From the NCBI GenBank assembly GCA_964385305.1, contig CAYLOP010000005.1:1-58166 (forward strand): DNA of 58,166 bases, given 5' to 3'. A model generated the notes under the pieces. That model ran no database searches. It was not told the origin of the DNA and worked only from the letters and a program-made list of their open reading frames with translations. The translations under genes were made by a program, and so were the position numbers. Positions 24,673-34,498 of this stretch are shown here, one piece after another (positions within the stretch are counted from its first letter, which is position 1; every line of letters begins with the position of its first letter). The DNA is from CAYLOP01 sp964385305 (GTDB lineage Bacteria > Chloroflexota > Anaerolineae > Anaerolineales > E44-bin32).

Positions 24673-26166
24673 TCAAGTTGTCTGAGAAAACAACTTGGCC
24701 TTCTCGGGCACACGGCGGAGAACGACGATGGAGAGCAGGAAAAGCGCACTGTATATCGCAAAGATCGCCGAGTAACCCAAGCCGGGCTGTAACTGGTTAA
24801 AAAAGTCGGCCATGGGCCCTCCAATGCCTGCGCCGACGATCCCTGCTCCCGCGCCAGCCAGGTTCGAGATGCCTAGATAACGGCCTGCTTCCTTTGGTGG
24901 CACCAAATCCGTTCCCAACGCCCAGTTGGTGGCCATGAATGTCCCGGCGCCAGTTCCGATGATGCAGCCACTGACGATCACCATGGGGATATTGGTTGAG
25001 AAGAGCAGTAACAGCGAACCGAGCGCCGCGATCACGGCGGAGTAAGCAACCAGGCGTTTGCGTCCAATACGATCGGCGAGGTATCCGCCCAGCAAGGCGG
25101 AGCCCATTAGGAAAATGGCTACAACCGCCATGAGGATTGTTGTCAGAGTGGCCGCGTTTTCTATATTCAACACATCGCTGAGGAAAAACTGTGCAAATCC
25201 CTGAATGGAACCAACCGCAGCTAGGAAAAGCAGCCGATTAATCACCCACCATATGAAGGGTGATTGCTTGCGGGCATCTTTACCGATACCTACCCATGCG
25301 CCGAAATAGACGCCGAGGAAAATCGAACCCGCCATCCCGATCAAGCCCAACACACCTACTACGGTTAATACCATAGCGATGGAGGCTCCCCGAGCACTGA
25401 GAAGCGCCCCACCCGAGCGGACCAGGTAAACTGCCCCTTGAGTTACGGTAAGGAAAATCGCAGTCAGGGCGACAAGTCGCAAAATTTGGTCGCCAATCGG
25501 TTTTTTTGGAAGTTCCTGCAAGGGTTCTTCGTGAACAAAGATAACCGTGATCAGCATCGTTACAAGCAATGAGCCGCCAATGATCCCAGCCGTTAGACCG
25601 ATCCTTCCGGCGTCCACAAGCGGACCGATAAAGATGATCAGGATTGATGGCACAACCAGCTCAAGAACTGTTTTGACGCCGGAGGATCGTCCCCTCTGAT
25701 CTTCAGGGACCAAGTCGGGCATGAGCGCCTGCAGAGGTCCCTGGGCGAAGTTGGATGAAACTTGGAGCAAGATGATGCCGATCAGAAGGACGGCGTAAGC
25801 GGTATTGAACCCGAAGATGGGCACGATTGTGCTGTCCAGCGCCGATCCCAGGAAAAGAGGTGAGGCACCAATGATAACCAAAAAAAGCAGGTCGAAAAGC
25901 GTGCCGCCAAATATAAATGGTCGGCGGCGACCAAAACGAGATGTGCAGCGATCGCTGAGCAAGCCAGCGATAGGCTGGAACATCATGGCCATTGCAAGCC
26001 CGATCACACGTACGGTCGCCAGGTAGGAATTCTTCAATTCACTGGGTACGAAGAGCGCCACCAAGAAGGGCAGGAGGACGGGTGTGATCGTCCCAGCTGA
26101 GATATTCAATCCCAGCCAGTAGATGTTGATGGCGAGGTGGTCGTACCAACGCAGTACTTTCTTCAT
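24673..26166 (-). CDS. MFS transporter, GPH/SLC45-like
   Basis: A 497-residue protein with 12 predicted hydrophobic segments. Features include QPIAGLLSDRCTSRFGRRRPFIFGG (motif A, cited in part as LSDRCTSRFGRRRP), and the second half motif GGYLADRIGRKRLV. This arrangement is like sugar-related MFS members such as SLC45/GPH. The ATG at 26166 is the first in frame. It sits alone between the EF-Tu-like gene and a metallo-hydrolase, so the substrate is unclear. Confidence 0.9.
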   Translation of the reverse strand: MKKVLRWYDHLAINIYWLGLNISAGTITPVLLPFLVALFVPSELKNSYLATVRVIGLAMAMMFQPIAGLLSDRCTSRFGRRRPFIFGGTLFDLLFLVIIGASPLFLGSALDSTIVPIFGFNTAYAVLLIGIILLQVSSNFAQGPLQALMPDLVPEDQRGRSSGVKTVLELVVPSILIIFIGPLVDAGRIGLTAGIIGGSLLVTMLITVIFVHEEPLQELPKKPIGDQILRLVALTAIFLTVTQGAVYLVRSGGALLSARGASIAMVLTVVGVLGLIGMAGSIFLGVYFGAWVGIGKDARKQSPFIWWVINRLLFLAAVGSIQGFAQFFLSDVLNIENAATLTTILMAVVAIFLMGSALLGGYLADRIGRKRLVAYSAVIAALGSLLLLFSTNIPMVIVSGCIIGTGAGTFMATNWALGTDLVPPKEAGRYLGISNLAGAGAGIVGAGIGGPMADFFNQLQPGLGYSAIFAIYSALFLLSIVVLRRVPEKAKLFSQTT

Positions 26167-26345
26167 GGCCTCTGATCCTCCGAAATGTGCGGGTCAATCA
26201 TCATCAAGGATCGGCAGGGTGTCTCGTTTATAAAACTATGTCCGCAGGCTGTGTACAATCCTATGATTTTGGGCATCTGACTCTCAACATAGATGGGATG
26301 ATCAATCGGATTCGGACAGTTTGATTCCGCAAAGCCCGGATCGCG

Positions 26346-27029
26346 TTAGAGCTGAAGCGATCCTCCGGGCTCGAGTACATGCGGAATGGCGCCTGTCTCT
26401 GATTTGACGCGCTCCGCCCAAGCCGCGGCGTCTTGTGCGATGATATCCCAGGTGTTGTAGTGAATGGGGACGACGTGCCTAGGCTGAAGGAGTTGAACCG
26501 CGCGCAGCGCATCCGAGGGTCCCATTGTGAAATTGTCACCGATCGGCAACACGGCGAGATCGATTCCCTCCTCGCCGATCAAGCGCATATCCCCGAAAAG
26601 GCCGGTATCGCAGGCGAAGTAGATCTTCTCATCGGCCAGTGTTGTCAGTAAGAAACCAGCAGGATTGCCTCCATAGGACCCATCGGGAAGTGCGGAGCCG
26701 TGCAGCGCAAGCGTGAGCTTGAGGTATCCAAAAGGATGATGGTAGCCACCGCCGAGATGCTGCGCATGCCCTTCAATGCCTTGTTGCTGGAACCAGGAGA
26801 TGATCTCGAAATTTCCGATCACGAGCGCACCTGTACGCTTCGCGATGGCTATTGTATCTCCAACATGGTCGCCGTGACCATGCGATACCAGGATATAGTC
26901 AGCATCGAGCGTTTCAGGATCCATAGAAGTAGCAGGATTGTCGGTGAAGAAAGGATCGATGAGAAGGTGCTTCCCCGCCACCTCGAGCCCGCAGGCGGCA
27001 TGGCCATACCAAGTGAACGTGAAAGACAT
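26346..27029 (-). CDS. UPF0173-type metallo-beta-lactamase-fold hydrolase
   Basis: A 227-residue metallo-hydrolase. The metal site HGHGDH is at residues 50-55 in VSHGHGDHVGDT, followed by ACDTGLF (Asp ligand) and VPIHYNTW (His ligand) near the C-terminus. This is the UPF0173/UlaG-like group; its natural substrate is not known. It is a single gene. The open start WYGHAACGLE is also typical of this group. Confidence 0.9.
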   Translation of the reverse strand: MSFTFTWYGHAACGLEVAGKHLLIDPFFTDNPATSMDPETLDADYILVSHGHGDHVGDTIAIAKRTGALVIGNFEIISWFQQQGIEGHAQHLGGGYHHPFGYLKLTLALHGSALPDGSYGGNPAGFLLTTLADEKIYFACDTGLFGDMRLIGEEGIDLAVLPIGDNFTMGPSDALRAVQLLQPRHVVPIHYNTWDIIAQDAAAWAERVKSETGAIPHVLEPGGSLQL

Positions 27030-27224
27030 CGGGGACCTCCTCTGCCAAGCCTTGGATACGTGTGGATAGAATGAGTATAGCCCCAGCAGGGAAGTGATGT
27101 CAAAGATATGCCTGGGCTTGTATGGCGAGAATCATCAGAGGCTCCAGGCTTTATTATCTATGCCATAACAACACCGGGGGTCGTTTATGTGGCATCTTTA
27201 GCGCTGGGGGAATTGGAGGGCGTT

Positions 27225-27920
27225 TCATCCATGAGCGCGATCGCGTGCGGTCTTCATGAAGACTTCTTCGAAATATGGGCAGAGGTCTTGAAGGGGACAT
27301 CGCTCACAACGGGGTTGCCGAGCGTGACACACTTCGCGGCCGTGTCGAATCAAGTTGAGATGTGCTGCATAGTAACTATCCTCTGGAAAAAGCTGTCCGA
27401 GAGTAGTGTGCGCCTTATCGGCTGTAATATTTTGGGGTCTCAGGCCTAATCGACCTGTGACCCGGTAAATGTGGGTATCGACCGGAAAGGCCGGCATGTC
27501 TAGCGAAAAGAGCATAACAATGGCAGCGGTCTTGGGACCGACACCGCGAAAGCGCACCAGGCTAGCTTGCGCTTCTTCGGGGGATTGTTCCCGAAGGAAC
27601 TCCAGATCGATCGAACCGTGTTCCTGTGTGAGTTGTTGCAAGATGGCCTGGATGCGCGGGCCTTTTCGATTTGCAAGCCCGGCGGTCTGGATCGCCTCGA
27701 TCACCGCCTCGGGGCTGGCATCGCGCACCGCCTCCCAGCTTGGAAAGGTGGCTTTTAGCGATTCGAAAGCGCGATCGCGATTGGTGTCGTTTGTATTCTG
27801 CGAGAGGATCGTTGAGATCAATTCATCGATGGGGGGCAAGCGATTACGCCACGCAGGGTGGCCATAGCTTTCCAGCAATCTACGGTGCACTTCGAGGGCG
27901 AGCGTCTCCGGCGTGTTCAC
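27225..27920 (-). CDS. nth: Endonuclease III-like DNA glycosylase
   Basis: The enzyme removes oxidised pyrimidines and cuts the abasic site in base-excision repair. Evidence is the HhH motif FRGVGPKTA with the catalytic Lys, the catalytic Asp in FPVDTHIYRV, and the [4Fe-4S] cluster cysteines in CHARQPRCERCPLQDLC (spacing C-x6-C-x2-C-x5-C). I prefer a GTG at 27920 (231 aa): a TATAAT sits six bases upstream of it, so the mRNA may be leaderless. A longer frame from 27956 or 27947 is possible. Confidence 0.9.
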   Translation of the reverse strand: MNTPETLALEVHRRLLESYGHPAWRNRLPPIDELISTILSQNTNDTNRDRAFESLKATFPSWEAVRDASPEAVIEAIQTAGLANRKGPRIQAILQQLTQEHGSIDLEFLREQSPEEAQASLVRFRGVGPKTAAIVMLFSLDMPAFPVDTHIYRVTGRLGLRPQNITADKAHTTLGQLFPEDSYYAAHLNLIRHGREVCHARQPRCERCPLQDLCPYFEEVFMKTARDRAHG

Positions 27921-28201
27921 GTTGGGATTATAGCAAGGTTGAGGCATCGAAACCACGATCGGGCACTTGGACTCGACGATGACCGATATGTAAGGAGCAT
28001 ATCCACTTTCCCCTTAGGAGTTCGCCATGTGTGCGATCGCCGGCGTCGAAATGGCCAAAGAGGGCCTTAATACGATTAATTATAGCATGTGGGCGTCAGG
28101 GTCTCGCTTGGGAGGTTAGCAAAGGAGGGGGCTGGACGCACAGGATGAAAAGGCACGCCATGTTCTGCGTCCCTTTCTAAGTCTCATTCGACATTTGGGA
28201 T

Positions 28202-29185
28202 TCAGGGGGCTCCGTATCCCTGTGGGTGGGAGCGATGCCATTCCCATGCACTGGCGATGATCTGGCGAAGCTGAGGGAATCTTGGTTCCCAGCCCAACTC
28301 GCGCTTGATCTTGTTCGCACAGGCAACAAGACGGGGCGCGTCGCCGGGACGCCGCTCGGTTTCGACAGCGGGGATGGGATGGTTTGTGACCTGTCGTGCG
28401 GTTTCGATGACCTCACGCACGGAGTAACCGGCACCATTCCCTAAATTATAAACGAGGCGATCATGATCTTGCAGCGCGTCGAGCGCTAGGAGGTGCGCGC
28501 CGATCAGATCGGACACGTGGATGTAATCACGGATCGCGGTACCATCGGGCGTTGGGTAATCTGTACCGAAGATCTTAACGTCAGGGCGTTGACCAAGCGG
28601 CACTTGCAGGACGAGGGGGATGAGGTGACTCTCAGGCCGATGCGCCTCGCCGCACCCCGGCAGAGCGCCGGCGGCGTTAAAGTAACGCAGTGCTGCGTAG
28701 CGCAAGCCGTGCAGACGTCGATACCACTCAAGTGTCTGCTCGATCATCAACTTGGTTTGACCGTAGACGTTGGCTGGCCCTAGTGGAGATTCTTCAGAGA
28801 GGGGTTCGTCGCCAGATGCATATACGGCAGCCGTGGAAGAGAGCACAAAGCGAGGTACGCCCACTTGCGCGCAGGTCTCAATCAGGTTCAAGGATAGGGC
28901 GAGGTTGTTGTGAAAATATTTACCTGGGTTATGCATGCTCTCCCCAGCCTCGATGAACGCCGCGAAGTGCATGACCGCGTCATAACTTTCGGCTCGAAAG
29001 GCAGTCTCCAAAGCTTCTCGATCAGCAAGGTCGGCGCAAATGAACTGTGCCCCGGGTGGTACAGCAGCTTGATAGCCGGTGACGAGCGAGTCGTAAACCG
29101 TGACGCGGTGTTCGTTTTCCAGCAAGATCTGGGCGGCGGCAGACCCGATATAACCAGCGCCGCCAGTTAGAAAGATGTTCATCAT
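28202..29185 (-). CDS. galE: UDP-glucose 4-epimerase
   Basis: A 327-residue short-chain dehydrogenase-type epimerase that interconverts UDP-glucose and UDP-galactose with bound NAD. The nucleotide motif TGGAGYIGS is at 7-15, the catalytic YGQTK (Tyr141, Lys145) follows SSTAAVY, and RYFNAAGA and IRDYIHVSDL are family markers. The length is normal. It lies 100 bases downstream of pcrA on the same strand and supplies sugar nucleotides; other sugar genes are not adjacent. Confidence 0.95.
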   Translation of the reverse strand: MMNIFLTGGAGYIGSAAAQILLENEHRVTVYDSLVTGYQAAVPPGAQFICADLADREALETAFRAESYDAVMHFAAFIEAGESMHNPGKYFHNNLALSLNLIETCAQVGVPRFVLSSTAAVYASGDEPLSEESPLGPANVYGQTKLMIEQTLEWYRRLHGLRYAALRYFNAAGALPGCGEAHRPESHLIPLVLQVPLGQRPDVKIFGTDYPTPDGTAIRDYIHVSDLIGAHLLALDALQDHDRLVYNLGNGAGYSVREVIETARQVTNHPIPAVETERRPGDAPRLVACANKIKRELGWEPRFPQLRQIIASAWEWHRSHPQGYGAP

Positions 29186-29285
29186 TGTTCCTTCTTAGAT
29201 AGGCTGCGAATTTGAGAACCACGAGCTATTACCATTCGATTCCAAAGCCCCTTTCTTTGGCGAGGTTCACACCTCCGACACACAT

Positions 29286-31466
29286 TCAATCGTCGAGGAT
29301 GGTGAGCCGCGCAAGCGAGGCCACCAGGCGTTTTGTACCTATGGATTCGAATTCTACCGTGACCTCCTCATCGTCGAAGTCCATCGTAGTACCCTGGACG
29401 ATCCCTTCTCCGAAGCGCGAATGGCGTACTCTCATACCAGGATGATAACGCGATTTTGCCGGCGTTTTAAGGGGTTCTTCCCAGCGAGTCTGGCGCTGGT
29501 AAGAGATCTGATCCCATGCCAGTGCCTTTGGAAGGGTTCCATCGATGAGTCCTGGGGGTAGATCGTCGAGAAATTGGGAAGGCTCGCTAAGTCTGGAGGA
29601 ACCGGTTTGGCGACGACGGAAAGCTCGCACAAGGTACAAGCGGTCCTTGGTTCTCGTGATGCCAACATAGAAAAGACGGCGTTCTTCGGCCATCGCCTCG
29701 GGATCGTCAAAGGAGCGTTGGTGTGGGAGCACTCCCTCATCGAGGCCTATTATAAAAACCACAGGGAACTCGAGGCCTTTGGCCGCGTGCAATGTAAGCA
29801 GTGTGGGGGCGTTCAGGGAATCTGTGAGTGTGTCTTGGTCTGAGACCAATGCGATATGTTCGAGGAAGGTTGTCAACCCCATCTCGCCGAAGTCCTGGGC
29901 AGCGCCGCGCAATTCCAAGACGTTGGCCCAGCGCTCCTCCCCCTCCTCGCTCCCATCGTCAAGATAATCTGCGTAGCGTGTTTCTTCAAGGATGTGGTCG
30001 ATCAGCCCGGCGACGGGTAACTCAGATCGAGCCTCGATCCACCCGAGCAGGATCTTCCCAAATTCATCCAGGGCTTTACGTGCACGCGAGCCGACGGATT
30101 CGATCTGAGCTTCATCCCCACGCTGTGCAAGATCGAGAAGAACCTCGGTCGGAGAGCGTCTTATAACGCTCGCGTGCTCCAGCAGTGCATCGATGGTTTT
30201 TGCACCGATGCCTCGAGGAGGCGTGTTGAGCACTCGTAGAAGGCTGACTTGATCCATCGGATTGTGGATCAAACGCAGATACGCGATGACATCTCTGACT
30301 TCTCGCCTCCCATAGAAGCGTTGCGCGCCTACTAGTCGGTACGGCAGGCCGGCTCGCAAGAATGCCTCCTCCAGGGCTCGCGACTGCGCGTTGGTGCGAT
30401 ACATGATCGCACATTCCCCTGGTTCCACACCTTCACTTGCGGTGAGGATGGCAATGGTGTCGACAACAAAGACAGCCTCATCCTCCTCGTTGTAGGATTC
30501 ATGCAGCATGATGCGTTCGCCGGTGCCGCGATCGGTGAATAGGTTCTTGCGGTGGCGACCAGGGTTGCGGTCGATGACGGCCATGGCGGCGTCGAGGATG
30601 ATCTGCGTGGAGCGATAATTTTGTTCCAGCAAGATGACTTGTGCGTCGGGATAGTCCTTCTGAAAGCGGTGGACATTCCGGTAGTCCGCACCGCGCCAGC
30701 GGTAGATCGATTGATCCGGATCGCCGACCACAAAGAGATCGGGGTGATCGCCCGCCAAGAGGCTCAGTAAGACATATTGAGCCGTGTTAGTGTCCTGGAA
30801 TTCATCGACGAGGATGTGGGGGTAAAGTCGGCGATATTTCTCACCGAGATTGGGGTGTTCTTCTAAGAGCCGCACTGTCCATAGCAGCAGATCGTCGAAG
30901 TCGAACGCGTTATTGGTAAGTAGGCGTTTCTGGTAACGTTCGTAGACGCGTTTTACGACCTCGCCGAAGTAGGTCTCGGCGGTGAAGACCTCGAGGCCGA
31001 CGAGTTCATTTTTTGCGCGTGAGATCGCGCCATGAACCTTCGCGGGCTGAAACTGCTTGGGGTCGAGGTCGAGTTCCTTGAGGATGCTTCGCACAAGCCC
31101 ATGCTGGTCGTTTTGATCGAAGATGACATAATCCCGGGTGACCGGAAGAATCCCTGCCTCACGGCGTAGCATGCGCGCGCATACAGCGTGAAACGTGCCC
31201 AGGTTGACCCAACCTGTGACTTGTTGATCCTGCCCCTTACCCAGCAAGCGCCGCACCCGTCCCGCCATTTCACGGGCGGCTTTGTTGGTGAAGGTCATGG
31301 CCAAGATGTGATTGGGCTGAATATCACGTTGACCGATGAGATAGGCGATGCGGTGTGCGAGTACGCGCGTTTTGCCGGAGCCAGGGCCGGCGAGGATCAA
31401 CACCGGCCCTGGGGGAGCCGAAACGGCTTTGCCTTGCTGGGGGTTAAGGTCTTTGAGAAAATCCAT
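29286..31466 (-). CDS. pcrA: UvrD/PcrA-family 3'-5' DNA helicase
   Basis: A 726-residue superfamily 1A helicase. Motifs in order are Walker A AGPGSGKT (26-33), TFTNKAAREM (Ia), FHAVCARML, DEFQDTN (II), VVGDPDQSIYRWRGA (III), NYRS (IV), LTLHAAKGLEF (V) and EERRLFYVGITR (VI). The C-terminal tail ends in HSRFGEGIVQ, as in PcrA proteins that bind RNA polymerase. It unwinds DNA in repair and plasmid replication. Two adjacent TGGGA palindromes lie in its upstream region. Confidence 0.96.
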   Translation of the reverse strand: MDFLKDLNPQQGKAVSAPPGPVLILAGPGSGKTRVLAHRIAYLIGQRDIQPNHILAMTFTNKAAREMAGRVRRLLGKGQDQQVTGWVNLGTFHAVCARMLRREAGILPVTRDYVIFDQNDQHGLVRSILKELDLDPKQFQPAKVHGAISRAKNELVGLEVFTAETYFGEVVKRVYERYQKRLLTNNAFDFDDLLLWTVRLLEEHPNLGEKYRRLYPHILVDEFQDTNTAQYVLLSLLAGDHPDLFVVGDPDQSIYRWRGADYRNVHRFQKDYPDAQVILLEQNYRSTQIILDAAMAVIDRNPGRHRKNLFTDRGTGERIMLHESYNEEDEAVFVVDTIAILTASEGVEPGECAIMYRTNAQSRALEEAFLRAGLPYRLVGAQRFYGRREVRDVIAYLRLIHNPMDQVSLLRVLNTPPRGIGAKTIDALLEHASVIRRSPTEVLLDLAQRGDEAQIESVGSRARKALDEFGKILLGWIEARSELPVAGLIDHILEETRYADYLDDGSEEGEERWANVLELRGAAQDFGEMGLTTFLEHIALVSDQDTLTDSLNAPTLLTLHAAKGLEFPVVFIIGLDEGVLPHQRSFDDPEAMAEERRLFYVGITRTKDRLYLVRAFRRRQTGSSRLSEPSQFLDDLPPGLIDGTLPKALAWDQISYQRQTRWEEPLKTPAKSRYHPGMRVRHSRFGEGIVQGTTMDFDDEEVTVEFESIGTKRLVASLARLTILDD

Positions 31467-31629
31467 GAATTCCTATTCCGTCTCGCTGCTTCAATTGTCC
31501 TCACCAACGCATGAAGCCAACGAGCCATCCGCTATTCCTCCGACCTGGGCGAGTGTGTGGCGTGTGCTCTGAGCATGAGTTTAATACCGGTTGATGCCTC
31601 ATCGCATACGACAGGAGCCGGGGGGATGA

Positions 31630-31671
31630 TGTGGGATTCCATCCCACAAACGAATGGGATGAAATTCCCAT
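31630..31671. promoter_or_regulatory. Two TGGGA/TCCCA palindromes upstream of pcrA
   Basis: TGTGGGAT-tcc-ATCCCACA (31630-31648) has perfect 8-base arms, and ATGGGA-tgaaat-TCCCAT (31654-31671) repeats the same core. The centres are about 23 bases apart. They sit between pcrA and the end of the DUF711 gene. A two-site operator for pcrA or a termination region for the upstream operon are both possible. Confidence 0.4.
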
Positions 31672-31751
31672 AGCGCTGCAACGCGTTCATTCTACCGGTC
31701 GAAGGAGAGCTGGGCAAGGCGCTTTCTCAAGGACACGCTTTGGGGGGTTGT

Positions 31752-32972
31752 CTAACTTCCATGCGGTCCAATATCGAGCATTTCTTTCCCTCGCAGCATG
31801 CCGCTCAACGCTTGGGCGGGAAGCGCCATCACACGGCTATCGGCAAAGTAGGGGAAATCAAAATGGATTTCGTCGCCGGCCACCTTACCAGGGATAGGCA
31901 TCAGTCTTGCCGTGAGCGGTTTGTTGTGCCGGAGAGCAAGCGCGCCTAGATCGAGCAGGGCGGCGGCCATGGCTTCAGCGCTCGTCTCTCCGGGAAGCGG
32001 GATGGTGTCCAGCCCGGTGCCGCAGACGGTGCAATAGAGCAGCACATCATAAATGGTGAGAGCACCTTCAGCCGCACGCGCGGCCAGGATGCTGTCCTCA
32101 AGCACGTGGAAGAATAAGCCGCAGAAACCAGCACGTTGGAATTGGGCACGGTCGAGTGTATCAGCCAGGAATGCCGCTGCTGCGGCTGTGCCAGCCATCC
32201 CAGTGACTGGGATTCCCAAAGCTTCCAAGGCTGCACCGATCGAACAAGCCTCCTCCGGGAAAGGGGCCAGCGAAAAGTCCACACCGAAGAAAAGCATCTC
32301 GTGTTCAGCGGCGATGCGTTGGGCAACCTTTGTGAGGGTTCCAGCCTGGTTTTCGATGGTGGCAACCAGCCTCTTGCGTGCGATCTGTAAAGAATCGGAC
32401 TCGCGGATCGAGACCAGCGCGAGGTCTGCAGATTCGGTCGCGATCGCGAAGCCTGGAGCGCCGCCGCGATGGTAGGCTGCGGGGAAGAATGGTGCGCAAG
32501 CAGGAACATTCGCAAGTGTCGCGAAACGTAAGTTAGCGAAGCCATCTGATGTTAGGGTAGAAGCCTCTTTTATCACTTGCGCGCAAGCCTGCGCTGCTTC
32601 AAGTGATAGACCGCTCGCGGGATCGGCCAGAATGGCGGAGGCAAAAACGTTCTCCGTCGCAGCGAGGATCTTTGGAATGACGGCGTAGGCATCTTGCTCT
32701 TCAGGCAGTACGGGGCCGATGGAGGCATAGTCGATCCCATGGACGAAGCATTCTGCTTCCAGAGCACAAGCCAAATCCACGCGTTCCACGATTGGCACGG
32801 GCTGGGCCATTTCGAGGGGTGGCGGACCAGCGATGCGCAAGGTCTGTACCTCGTAACCCAGCTTTTCAAGTGCCTCTTGGCACGCACTCAAACAGGCAGC
32901 GAGTTTGGTGATCCCTTCGGATTCGAGCGGCCATCCAGGATCAAGAAAGCCGGTTAATGCGCGAATCTTCAT
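31752..32972 (-). CDS. DUF711 family protein
   Basis: A 406-residue protein of the DUF711/UPF0210 family, related to the PFL-like glycyl fold but with no catalytic glycyl radical motif. Family-type stretches include GIDYASIGPVLPEEQDAY, STLTSDGFANLRFA and GMAGTAAAAAFLADTL. The reaction is unknown. It is the last gene of a three-gene operon (macro domain, TrmH, DUF711), with ATGA overlaps at both junctions, so all three are probably translated together. Confidence 0.83.
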   Translation of the reverse strand: MKIRALTGFLDPGWPLESEGITKLAACLSACQEALEKLGYEVQTLRIAGPPPLEMAQPVPIVERVDLACALEAECFVHGIDYASIGPVLPEEQDAYAVIPKILAATENVFASAILADPASGLSLEAAQACAQVIKEASTLTSDGFANLRFATLANVPACAPFFPAAYHRGGAPGFAIATESADLALVSIRESDSLQIARKRLVATIENQAGTLTKVAQRIAAEHEMLFFGVDFSLAPFPEEACSIGAALEALGIPVTGMAGTAAAAAFLADTLDRAQFQRAGFCGLFFHVLEDSILAARAAEGALTIYDVLLYCTVCGTGLDTIPLPGETSAEAMAAALLDLGALALRHNKPLTARLMPIPGKVAGDEIHFDFPYFADSRVMALPAQALSGMLRGKEMLDIGPHGS

Positions 32973-33742
32973 GCTTCTCCTCGTTGACGTACGATTTCAA
33001 ATAAGACCACAGCTGCTGCAACTGCTGCGTTGAGCGATTCGGTTCCACCAGGCATGGGGATGTGAACTTGGCCAAGTGCCAGGGCACGTATTGAAGGCTG
33101 CGGGCCATGCGCTTCTCCCCCAATGATCAGCGCCACGGGGCGTCGCCAATCGACTTCGGTATAGGGTCTGCCGGTATGGGCTTCTGCGAGCCAAATATCA
33201 AGACCGGCGAGGTGGCGCTGTAGATATTTCGCATCCACGGTCAGAATTGGAAGGCGCATGTGCGCTCCCATGGCGCCGCGTACGACTTTCGGGTTGTGGG
33301 GGTCAACGCCTCCCTCGTTCAGATAGACGGCTTCAACACCTGCCGCCAGCGCTGTGCGCAGCAGCGTGCCCAGATTTCCAGGATCCGCGAAGCGGTCAAT
33401 AACCAGCGCCAGTTTCTCAGGCTTGCGCTTCAAGTGCGTCCGGATGGGAAGGACAGCTAGCAGACCGGGCGGACTTTGGGTATCGGAGCAGGAGGCCATC
33501 ACAGCTTCGGAGACCAGCATCGTCTCACCACCGAGATGGACCATTTGCTCGACAAGTTCTTGTCCCTGTTCATTCAGGTTTTCAGTATAGAGGATCAAAT
33601 CGACGGGGTGATCGGCTGCAATCACCTCTCTTGCCAGTCGTACACCCTCGATCACATAGGCTTGGTCTTTCTGTCGGATGCGCCGTTTACTCTGTAGGGC
33701 TCGTACCCATTTAATGCGCTTGTTTGCAGTGGAGGTGATCAT
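32969..33742 (-). CDS. TrmH/SpoU-family RNA 2'-O-methyltransferase
   Basis: A 257-residue SPOUT enzyme that methylates the 2'-OH of a ribose in tRNA or rRNA using SAM. The N-terminal substrate-binding part is YVIEGVRLAREVI. The knot motifs are IDRFADPGNLGTLLRTA, LIIGGEAHGP and IPMPGGTESLNAAVAAAV, with the family Asn in SLNAA. The ATG at 33742 is chosen from the ATGA overlap with the macro-domain gene. The exact target cannot be told. Confidence 0.92.
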   Translation of the reverse strand: MITSTANKRIKWVRALQSKRRIRQKDQAYVIEGVRLAREVIAADHPVDLILYTENLNEQGQELVEQMVHLGGETMLVSEAVMASCSDTQSPPGLLAVLPIRTHLKRKPEKLALVIDRFADPGNLGTLLRTALAAGVEAVYLNEGGVDPHNPKVVRGAMGAHMRLPILTVDAKYLQRHLAGLDIWLAEAHTGRPYTEVDWRRPVALIIGGEAHGPQPSIRALALGQVHIPMPGGTESLNAAVAAAVVLFEIVRQRGEA

Positions 33743-34320
33743 TCGATTATCACACTCCCGGGCCAACGACGCGTGAACTCATCTTGAAAGATACCTACAC
33801 TTAGCTCGTCAATGAGTGTTACGTGAACCTCCCGCACTGAAGCCTCAGGGCGTCGGTCAAAAAAATCGATGATGGCATCAAGAATCACGCGCGCACCGCG
33901 ATCTTTGGGAAAGCCAAATATTCCAGTTGAAATGGCGGGCAATGCCAGGCTGGTGAGACGGTGTTCACTTGCAAAGCCCAGCGCGCTGACAACGGTCACA
34001 TGCAGTTTCTTGTCTTCATCTCCCTCGCCCCACACTGGGCCCACGGCATGGATCACATAGCGACATGGCATTCTCCCGGAGCCCGTGATGGCTGGTCGAT
34101 GATGTGAGATGGGACCATGTTCCTCAACCCAGGCGTCGCTCTCGGTTTGGATCTCTTGACCGCCTCGTCGCAGAATGGCGGCCGCGACACCTCCGCCGTG
34201 AAGCAATACGGTATTGGCGGCGTTTACGATCGCGTCAACCCTTTCTTCTGTGATATCGCCGTGTATAAGCTGTAAAACTTGGCTACTGGGTGTGGTGTGT
34301 GCAGCAACCAGATGAGACAT
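33739..34320 (-). CDS. Macro domain protein (ADP-ribose binding)
   Basis: A 193-residue macro domain. It opens with LIHGDITEERVDAIVNAANT, with the ADP-ribose-binding GDIT and NAAN motifs, and continues with GGGVAAAIL and ALPAISTGIFGFP. These match YmdB-type O-acetyl-ADP-ribose deacetylases. It probably removes or reads ADP-ribose marks, or handles tRNA-splicing by-products. Coupling to a TrmH-type RNA methyltransferase suggests a link to RNA. Confidence 0.93.
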   Translation of the reverse strand: MSHLVAAHTTPSSQVLQLIHGDITEERVDAIVNAANTVLLHGGGVAAAILRRGGQEIQTESDAWVEEHGPISHHRPAITGSGRMPCRYVIHAVGPVWGEGDEDKKLHVTVVSALGFASEHRLTSLALPAISTGIFGFPKDRGARVILDAIIDFFDRRPEASVREVHVTLIDELSVGIFQDEFTRRWPGSVIIE

Positions 34321-34498
34321 AGCACGTTCCTGTAAATGTCTTCGCTCACCACCGAGATTGTATCATCGCTGCAGGTAACCCAAGTGAGATTTCCGGCAGT
34401 GGTCAATTCACCGTCACCGAAGGACGACATGCGGACAGCGGTCGGTCCCTGTTTAAACAAGGCTGAAAGGTGGATTGGGCTGCGGCCTTTTCATGATG

